Shown here piece after piece: positions 57,001-64,000 of a stretch of DNA of 64,000 nt (its first letter is position 1; each line of letters starts with the position of its first letter). This DNA is from Fomitopsis serialis. Taxonomy: Eukaryota > Basidiomycota > Agaricomycetes > Polyporales > Fomitopsidaceae. Both the position numbers and the translations under genes were made by a program. Location of the stretch: positions 1-64,000 of the forward strand of contig NW_025955018.1 of the NCBI RefSeq assembly GCF_022376445.1. Reading direction: 5' to 3'. The notes below the pieces were generated by a model. That model was not told the origin of the DNA. It did no database searches and saw only the letters and a list, made by a program, of their open reading frames with translations.

Positions 57001-58544
57001 ATGACATTCGATCTGCAGCCTAACGTAGGTCCCCATTTCCTCCATCGCGCGGGGTTCAGCTGATGTGTTCCTGTCATACAGTGTCCTTCTCTTTCAGCCG
57101 GCGTGTCATGCGTATCACTCGCGCAACGGAGAGCCGATGGGCGGATTGACAAAGTTTGGAGCAGTGGCGATGAGCGGAGCGGTGAGGACTCAAGTGCCAA
57201 CGAATTTCAATTGGAGCTACGACGACCCGGGAAATGCCCGTCTATAAGGCGCTCTGCCGTTGGCTCTGTCCACTCGCATCCCATCCGAGATCTTCGAGCT
57301 CATAATTGATGAGATGGACCAACCCATGTTACCCGCCGCGGCGCTGGTCTGTACAGCATGGTACCATCGGGCCATGCGAAACCTCTACCAAATCGTCCGG
57401 ATTACAAATCACAGGTCCTTCAACATTCTGGTCAAGCAGTGTCGCACGTCTCCACGCGTGAAGAAGTGGCTTGCTTCCACACGTACGCTAGTGGCCGACA
57501 GTTACAAGACCCGGCATATCGGTGACCGTGACCCGGGGAGCTCTGATTTTCTCCAAGCGGTACCCCTTGCCCTCGTCCGCATGATGCCCGGTGTACGCGT
57601 CCTTCGCATCCAGTTTGCGAAGCTTCGTTTTGTCCATCAAGAGTTCTTCCTTGCCCTATCGCGATTCAAGCCCGTCACGTCGCTGAGGCTGTATGCATGC
57701 ATACTCAGCAACATCACACAGCTGCGGCGGGTCATCTGCGCCCTCCCCCGGCTTGCGTACCTCACCATACACGTCAAGCTCGTTCAGCGGGGTCCTTCCA
57801 GCTATGCGAGGATCTCTCCGTTTCAACCACCATCCGACATCCGTCTTCGGCACCTCGATATCGATGTTCAGACAGACCTCATGATGACGGTCCTTGACTG
57901 GATGACGCGTTCAAGCCTCTGTGCCTCACTCGAGGATCTGACGGTCACGCTGTGGGATCAACCCCTGCGGAGCCTTAACGAAGTCCTCGAAATGGCAGGA
58001 GAATCCTTGACTCAGTACCACGAACGGTGTCCCGGGCGTGAGCTCGACTGTAAGAGTTATCTTGCTCGCTAGACGTGGCTGCTAACTTAAACACGTAATT
58101 GTAGCTCATGGCAACCTGTCGCACAACACCGCCTTGCAATCCTGGGAACTTGAGCTGGATGAAATCAGCCCCGCCGCCGGAGAGAAGGCGCTGAGCGCGT
58201 GGTTCAAAGTCGCAGACGAATTACACTGCGTCCTCTCTACCGTCCAAAGCCGTGCGCTCGAGCACATCGAAATCAGGGCCAATGTAAGTTACTACCCTGA
58301 TGGCGCTGGCGAGGAGCTCGGCGTTGTCCTGGAGCAGCTCGACTTGCAGGGGCCACACGGAGTCATGAGCGAGCGACGCTTCGACGCACTGAAGGCTGTC
58401 AAGGTGGTGAAATACCTACACGGTCTGCAGGATCAGAGCGAGGCGGATGTGGACGACATCGCTCAGAAGATCGACGTCGTGTTTCGTGGCATACTCCGGC
58501 CGTGGTCTGACCGCGGCATAGTCAGCATCACCCCGCTACGCTGA
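57001..58544 (+). pseudogene. F-box/LRR-like gene 8, N-terminally disabled
   Basis: Plus strand. Exon 1 57,001-57,024 (MTFDLQPN), intron 57,025-57,081 (GTAGGT donor, CTGAT branch, CATACAG acceptor), exon 2 57,082-58,049, intron 58,050-58,104 (GTAAGA donor, CTAAC branch, TGTAG acceptor), exon 3 58,105-58,544. The linker frame (RIDKVWSSGDERSGEDSSAN) does not join the F-box frame (LPLALSTRIPSEIFELIID, ALVCTAWYHRAMRNLYQ), and in the F-box frame a family CAA codon is TAA at 57,245-57,247. So at least one frameshift separates linker and F-box. Everything after it is clean: leucine-rich strands, then RRFDALKAVKVVKYLHG...ILRPWSDRGIVSITPLR. A protein starting at a later ATG would lack half of the F-box. 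A 3' intron (58,568-58,616) follows the stop by 23 nt. Closest to F-box gene 6. Confidence 0.72.
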
Positions 58545-58616
58545 AATCCGCTCTGAATATGATGAACGTGAGTGCGCTCGTCTGCATGCACACACGTATC
58601 TCAATATTTTCCCCAG

Positions 58617-60386
58617 GCTCGCCGTTCAGCGATACCTAGAAACCGTCTGCGACGACCAACGGCGGTGCAGGCGGCGCTCGAAGAGAAGCTAGCGACTCGC
58701 TCGGCTGGACGCTCGTGCCGGCCGCAACTCGCATGTCGGGCTCTGCGTACGATTGTGAAACACTCAGGTAGGTATAAAAATGATCGATATATGGAGCGAA
58801 GGCCAAGAAGCAAGGAGGAATAGCTCGAATTTTCGTTCTCGACGCAAGAATGCGCACATGCCGCGTTCCCGGACGTCATGATGGTGAATGCAAGGAGAAG
58901 TCTTGACCCACCGCCGTCTGTCTAGCCTACGGGCGTTGAGATGAAGGGCATGTGCCTGCGGCTCCATCCCCGCGCTGAAGGTGAGCACGATTTCCTACAA
59001 TTGGGAAAGGTGCGGCGTACGGGCATCTGGCCTGCGAGAGTGGAATTCTGAGTGTAGGCGACTCAGGTCGTGGACGCGACAGCACGAGGATGAAGTGTCG
59101 TTGGACTCTAGAGCGCGGCTGTAATTGCCAGTGAGCGCGGGTCTACGTGAATGGCGTCCGGGTCAGCATAACGAGATGTCGACGGAGAGTGCAGGCTGAT
59201 TCAACGTCCGCGAGCGGGGCACCTCCAAGTCTGTACATCGGTGCGGATGAGGTGGGCGAGTCCCTCAGTGAGCCATTTGAAGGCCTTCAGGACGAAGGAA
59301 CCGCAAGGCTGAACTTCGGTGAGTCGGATGTGTCGACGTCGGACTAATACTGAACAATAGAGTGGATGCAGTATTGGACCTGGTCGTCGGCGCAGGATGC
59401 AAGAGCCTGTGCAGACGACTCTTGTGTCGGAGAACGCCACGCCATCGCGCATCCGCTGGTTCCTTTGGTGCCATGGTTATGGATGCGGCTGCGCGGACGT
59501 CACGGACGCCTCGTTACACTCACACGACGCGTCTCTTACTCTGTATGGCGTGCGGATCCCGAAGCCGAAGGGTCCTAGTTACCTTCCTGTGCGTTCCGAC
59601 TCCGTTCAAGCACTCACCACAAGCGACGTGGCAAACGCGTCCATGAGCTTAGTCACCCGCTCGCGCACATCGAGCTCAGGGGTTGCGTCGTGCTCAGATC
59701 CACGACAGCGCCGACGAGGACGCCCGCCCCCGCGACGCTCGAGGAAGCTATGTCGGCGCACTACAATGGCTGGACATACATGCCCGGACAAGCTGGCGAC
59801 GACACCTACATTGGAGACGCGCCAGACCTACGTCCAATGCAACGAATTTTCGACAGAGGATGGTACGTTACCAGCGCACGGACGCTCGTCGTTTTGCGGA
59901 TGGATGCTCTCCTGGATCTCCACAGTCCATCCGCGCGGTGCGTACCCGTCCATGCAGTCCTCCCATACTCACCAATTTTTGTCAACGGGCTCCACAGCGC
60001 GTTCGACCTTTCAGAACATCGTCACGACCAGCGCGAGACACGATCGGGCCGTAAGAGCCTGCTCGACCTCAGCTCGAACACGGGTCTGTAGGACAATATT
60101 GATCAGATGCAACGGATATGCGGCTCATCGATGACGAAAAGGGGTTTTGCATTGCATAATACACTGGGATTTTGGAAGGAGGGGTCTGAGGCGGATCGGA
60201 GCCAAGGGGATACACGCCAGCAGCGAGCTCTGGAGGTACTACGCTCGAGTCACGTGGAGCGGTCGGGTTCGGGATTTGAACGATGCATATCGAGGGAGAC
60301 AGCTGGGGGAGCGGGCAACATCGAAGAGAGCGGGCTGGGGCGCTGAGACTCAGAGCAGGCGGCGACAGTGAGCGCCTCGAACGAAG
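58617..60386. other. Gene-poor stretch with relics
   Basis: 59,445-59,515 (plus) reads HPLVPLVPWLWMRLRGRHG, matching HPLGLVVSWLWIRLRGRREG in the last exon of the membrane-protein gene, so this is an isolated exon relic. 59,745-59,620 (minus) reads RRRCRGSEHDATPELDVRER and is related to blocks at 9.1 and 16.6 kb. It then continues VTKLMDAFATSLV up to a GTGAGT donor-like site, and could be an exon of an unknown gene. 59,690-60,090 plus is open for 133 codons but unrecognised. No full gene. Confidence 0.35.
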
Positions 60387-60398
60387 TTAGGGTTAGGG
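60387..60398 (+). promoter_or_regulatory. Telomere-repeat-like box upstream of F-box gene 9
   Basis: TTAGGGTTAGGG, two perfect telomere-type hexamers, 358 bp upstream of the start codon. It is in the same orientation relative to the gene as the boxes of the minus-strand members. Preceded by CCTCGAACGAAG as in the family. Confidence 0.55.
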
Positions 60399-60755
60399 GC
60401 ATGGGCCGCCACAAGACCGTTGTCACGGCCTCCTGCGTCGCACAAGTACTCAGCTGGCCGCGACTCAGTGGAACGTCTTTCGAGCAGTCGTATCCCGGCC
60501 AGTGTCTGTGGCGCGTCGACGAATGCTGGCAGCATGACTGCCCGTCATGGCATGGAAGGCCCCGCTCGCGGCAGTCACCGTGCGGCTCATCAAACTCTCG
60601 CACACAGCTCTTCCTAATATACATGGCTTCGGTACGTCCTCGAGGCCCCCTTGCCACTTGCACCCCCACCCCCACCACTCCTCCGCATACGACTGGGCCT
60701 CCCTCATAGCGCATACATCCACGTCGCGTGCTCGTAGGGACGTGCAATTGCCCAG

Positions 60756-62381
60756 ATGTCTGATCTCCAGCCTAGCGTTGGTCGTCTTCTGTCCATGATG
60801 ATCCAGATTCGACTGACGCGCCGTTCACCTAGCATCTTCCCCCTGCCCCCGCGGACGCCTCACACGCACAAGTCATACGATCGAGTGCCGACGATCATAT
60901 TGATGTCGGTCAGCGCCTTGCCGATGAACAGATTGACCAGAGACCCAGTGCCGATGAACAAAGCGAGGAGAAATCCAGCTATAAATGGATTCATGAGAAT
61001 TACCGCGAGAAGCGGATATGCAGACCCTGGTGGGACGCCCGTTTTCAAGGCACCCTGCCGCTGGCCCTCTCCGCTCGCATCCCGCTCGAGGTCTTCGAGT
61101 TCATCGTCGACGAGATGAATCAGCACACGTTGATCGCCGCGGCGCTGGTCTGCTTAGCATGGTACCCTCGAGCGATGCGCAAGCTCTACCACACCGTCGA
61201 GATTCGCGGCCGCACGAGCTTCAACAGGCTGTTCAAGCAGTGTCACGCGTCACCACGCGTCAAGCAGTGGCTCGCGAGCACATGCAAGCTGGTGGCAGTC
61301 GGGCGATGGAATGACTTACCCATTCTCGACGACGTCTCTGACAGCGAGCAGGACACCGAAGACGCGAGTGTGGAATCCCCGCAGCTTAGAAACACGAGCA
61401 ATACTGACAATCATGATCACTTCCTTCAAGCACTACCGTTCGCACTCGCTGGTCTGATGCCTCGTGTACGCACCCTTCATATCGAGCAGGGAGAACTTCG
61501 CTTCATCCGCCCAGATTTCTTCTTCGCACTGTCGAAGTTCGAGTCTGTCAAGTCGTTGACGCTTGATGTCTGCGAACTAAACAACATCACGCAGCTGCGG
61601 CGGATTGTGTCTGCCTTCCCCCAGCTTACAGACCTTAAAATGGTGGTTGTTGGTTTCGCTCAGCGAGGTGCTGCCAGTTACGCGGGAGCCTCACTATCTC
61701 GGGCACCATCTCACATACGTCTTCGATGCCTTGAGGTCGATGTGCATAATGAACCCATGATGATGTTCCTTGACTGGATGTCGCGCTCAGACCTCTGCGC
61801 CTCACTTGCGAAGGTGACAATCTTGTCACGTTATGCCCGTAAGACTGCCTTTGTCTTCAAGCGTACAGATTTCATCACTGACGCACATGCACAATGTAGT
61901 GACTCACGAAAACCTGTTGCAAAACACCGCCTTGCAATTCTTGGACTTCAAGCTACGTGACATCGAACACATCATGGCCGAAGACGAGGGGCCTCGCGCG
62001 GCTTGGACCGAAGCAACACGCGAGTTACACGGCATATTCTCCACCATCCGTAGCCGTCAGCTCGAGCACATCGAGGTTCACGTTCGAGTTTACGTCGACG
62101 ACAGTATTCTCGAGTCTGAGGAGCCAAGCGCTGTTCTCGAGAAGCTCGACCTGCGGGGCCTGCACGAGGTCATGAGCCAGCCGTACTTCGACACATTGAA
62201 GGATGTCGAAGTGAAGATGACGATGTGGCCTCGGACCGATCAGACCGAGTCGGATGTGGACAACATCGGTCAGAAGCTCGAGGACGTGTTTCATGGCTTG
62301 CTCCGGCCATGGTCTGATCGCGGCATAGTCGACACCTCCTGCGTGTGGCGGGATGATGGGCGGAGACAGTGGTCGAGGTGA
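60756..62381 (+). CDS. F-box/LRR-like protein 9
   Basis: Plus-strand exons 60,756-60,776 (MSDLQPS), 60,833-61,838 and 61,900-62,381; introns 60,777-60,832 (GTTGGT donor, CTGAC branch, CACCTAG acceptor) and 61,839-61,899 (GTAAGA donor, CTGAC branch, TGTAG acceptor). Joined 1509 nt, 502 aa. F-box LPLALSARIPLEVFEFIVD, ALVCLAWYPRAMRKLYH; leucine-rich strands LMPRVRTLHI, FESVKSLTLDVCELNN, FPQLTDLKM; C-terminus TLKDVEVKMTMWP...LLRPWSDRGIV. Compared with gene 2 about 34 residues between LAKVTI and the second intron are missing without loss of frame. At the site where gene 2 has an ATG this copy has ATA, which supports the mini-exon as the true start. The stop TGA lies inside a GTGAGC donor (62,378), and the intron it opens is interrupted by a retroelement LTR at 62,424. 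Confidence 0.82.
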
Positions 62382-62423
62382 GCTCGCTCTTCACCATGAT
62401 CATGCGTCGTCATCATGCTGACT

Positions 62424-62763
62424 TGTATCGCGTATACGACGTGATGGAACGGCGGCGAGTATCGACTCGGCGCGACGCAGGTGCTTGAGGGTCGGGGCGC
62501 AGACCGGAGAGCTCGGGAGGAAAACTCTAAGGTAAGCATTGGCTTTGTCTATCTACTTATACACGTACAGGTACTGATCTGATACGACGGCGTCGGACGG
62601 CGCACGTCGCACACGGTAGCCTCGAGGCTACCGTCTAAGGCGGGCGATGTACAGCCGGCGATAAGCGCCGGCGCGAGCATACGACGAGGACCGCATATCG
62701 GCCTCGAGTCTAAGGTGAGTTCTGTTAGTACAATTCTATCTACACGGATCTAACATTCCGACA
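62424..62763 (-). mobile_element. 3' LTR of a Ty1/copia element
   Basis: On the minus strand the LTR runs from TGTCGGAATG (62,763) to CGATACA (62,424), 340 bp with TG...CA ends. It follows directly on a polypurine tract (GAGGGGGAG, 62,772-62,764) and the pol stop codon. A TATAAG box is at 62,561-62,556, about 200 bp into the LTR, as expected for the U3 promoter. A 22-bp perfect palindrome sits at 62,613-62,634. The left boundary was fixed because similarity of the flanking F-box 3' region to F-box gene 2 stops exactly there. The target duplication cannot be checked, since the other end of the element is outside the window. Confidence 0.8.
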
Positions 62764-62770
62764 CTCCCCC

Positions 62771-64000
62771 TCAAACCTTCGCCAGTCCCATCGCGGCTGC
62801 GAAGTGTTTGCACTTCATCGAAGGCAAGGCCTTCGTAAGGATGTCGGCAGTCATCTCCTCCGTAGGGCAGTAGGATAGCTCGATCTTGCCCTCCGAGATC
62901 ATGTACCGAATGAAATGGTACCGTATGTCAATGTGCTTCGTTCGCGCATGAAAGCGGTCGTCCTTCGCGAGTGCGATTGCCGACTGGTTGTCAGAAAGGA
63001 GAGGGATAGGTCGCTCGGGTCCACCAAAGAGTTCATGCATGAAGGAGCGAAGCCAGATGGCTTCCTTGCTCGCGTGCGTGAGCGCGACGTATTCAGCCTC
63101 GGTCGTCGAGAGCGTGACAAGCTCCTGGCGTTTCGAGGACCACGAAACCACGCCACCGTTGAGCATAAAGACGTACCCCGAAATTGCATGCCTGCCCTCC
63201 GTGCTCCCACCATCTGCATCCGAATAACCCACTACCTCGTCGTCTCCAGTCCCTCCGAGAACCAACCAGAGGTCCTTCGTACCCTTGAGGTACTGGTAAG
63301 CCCGTTTGAGAGCATTCCAGTGTGCGAGTCCCGGGTTCTGCAAGTACTGGCAGATTTGCCCGACTGTCGCAGCGAGATCGGGTCGAGTCGCGACGACGAG
63401 CCACATAAGCGCACCGGCGGCTTCGCGGTAGGGTTTGTTTCGCATGAGTGCGAAATCTTCGGGAGTGACGGGCGACTGGTCCTTCGACAGGCGTGTGTGT
63501 GTGTCCATCGGCTGAGAGAGCGGCTTTGCGTCAGCGAACCCATATCGGTCAAGTATGGACTCGATGTATGCGCGCTGGGATAAGGCGATCGTGCGACGTG
63601 CCCAGTCACGCTTGATCTCGATGCCGAGTAGCCAGTGAAGTTCGCCGTTGTCGGTGATGTCGAGTTTCGAGCTGATTTCAGCCTTGAGACGGACCAGATT
63701 CGCAAGCAGTGAGCATACAAGTGTCATGTCGTCGACGTGAACGAAGATGATGTCGATGTTGCCGTCTGGATGGCGGCGGACGAAAACGGCGTGATCATGC
63801 TCGATGCGGACGAACTTGAAGCCTAAGAGAGTTGCTTTGAGGACTTCATACCAGCGACGACCGGCTTGCTTCAGTCCGTAGATTGGGACACGTGCTCGGA
63901 TCAGCTGGCCAGGCTTCAGGCCATCGAGCTTGATGAAGGGCGGTGGACGGAGGTAGATGCGCTCATCGTCATTGAGCTTGCCATAGAGGTATGCACTCTT
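62771..64000 (-). CDS. pol: Copia-type Pol polyprotein, C-terminal part (reverse transcriptase and RNase H)
   Basis: The frame is open from the window edge (64,000) to the TGA at 62,773-62,771: 409 codons of a longer polyprotein, so the start lies outside. Reverse transcriptase landmarks: AYLYGKLNDDERIYLRPPP, IYGLKQAGRRWYEVL and the catalytic VHVDDM at residues 87-92, then LGIEIKRDW, YREAAGALMWL and ATRPDLA. RNase H follows with its acidic residues in GYSDADGG, TTEAEY and SDNQSAIALA, and the KHIDIRYHFIR motif near the end. The C-terminus ends two bases into the polypurine tract. No stop or frameshift in the visible part, so the element may be young and possibly active. Copies elsewhere would be needed for transposition history. 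Confidence 0.95.
   Translation of the reverse strand, partial: KSAYLYGKLNDDERIYLRPPPFIKLDGLKPGQLIRARVPIYGLKQAGRRWYEVLKATLLGFKFVRIEHDHAVFVRRHPDGNIDIIFVHVDDMTLVCSLLANLVRLKAEISSKLDITDNGELHWLLGIEIKRDWARRTIALSQRAYIESILDRYGFADAKPLSQPMDTHTRLSKDQSPVTPEDFALMRNKPYREAAGALMWLVVATRPDLAATVGQICQYLQNPGLAHWNALKRAYQYLKGTKDLWLVLGGTGDDEVVGYSDADGGSTEGRHAISGYVFMLNGGVVSWSSKRQELVTLSTTEAEYVALTHASKEAIWLRSFMHELFGGPERPIPLLSDNQSAIALAKDDRFHARTKHIDIRYHFIRYMISEGKIELSYCPTEEMTADILTKALPSMKCKHFAAAMGLAKV

Noticed and set aside
1..64000. CRISPR arrays, bacterial operons, ribosome binding sites
   Set aside because: Spliceosomal introns throughout show that this is nuclear fungal DNA; no regularly spaced repeats were found.

Overview
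This window reads as nuclear DNA of a basidiomycete fungus, most likely a wood-decay or litter agaricomycete. The evidence is short introns (46-61 nt) with GTRNGT-type donors and CTNAY branch points, a RCF1 gene with fungal structure, relics of a heme-thiolate peroxygenase, a Ty1/copia retroelement, and above all a large amplified family of F-box/leucine-rich-repeat-like genes. The order or species is not provable from the sequence.

Layout. The left three quarters (1-50,500) is a repeat mosaic. Six structurally intact F-box genes lie on the minus strand (2.7-4.4, 13.2-14.9, 21.6-23.3, 37.1-38.8, 39.8-41.5 and 46.9-48.4 kb), with decayed members at 0-0.5, 44.9-45.1 and 49.6-50.4 kb. Two more members lie on the plus strand at 57.0-58.5 kb (N-terminally damaged) and 60.8-62.4 kb (intact). 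They share one hidden gene structure: a first coding exon of only 7-8 codons (MSDLQPS type), a 49-58 nt intron, a long F-box exon, a 51-61 nt intron ending in a conserved acceptor, a final coding exon, and a further intron just after or overlapping the stop codon. Most carry a telomere-repeat-like box (CCTAACCCTAA) 180-360 bp upstream of the start. The spacers between them are themselves duplicated several times (at least ten recognisable blocks) and contain peptide-like relics with no intact reading frame.

Single genes stand in this background. A tandem pair at 27.6-30.5 kb encodes proteins with a signal peptide and a C-terminal Ifi-6-16 (IFI27)-like segment; both are damaged near the C-terminus and the second is a pseudogene. 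At 42.5-43.5 kb is a frame-shifted peroxygenase pseudogene. From 52.3 to 54.8 kb are two intact genes that look like ordinary conserved loci: RCF1 (mitochondrial respiratory supercomplex factor, two exons) and a nine-exon, eight-helix membrane protein. A decayed copy of the latter, with intron traces, lies at 17.3-17.9 kb, and its last exon recurs at 59.4 kb.

The right edge (62,424-64,000) is the 3' part of a copia element on the minus strand: the end of reverse transcriptase, RNase H, polypurine tract and a 340-bp LTR. It has inserted into the last intron of the neighbouring F-box gene. The whole picture is of a birth-and-death gene cluster, possibly of subtelomeric origin. Exon maps were derived by eye from splice signals, frame continuity and comparison among copies; no searches were run.
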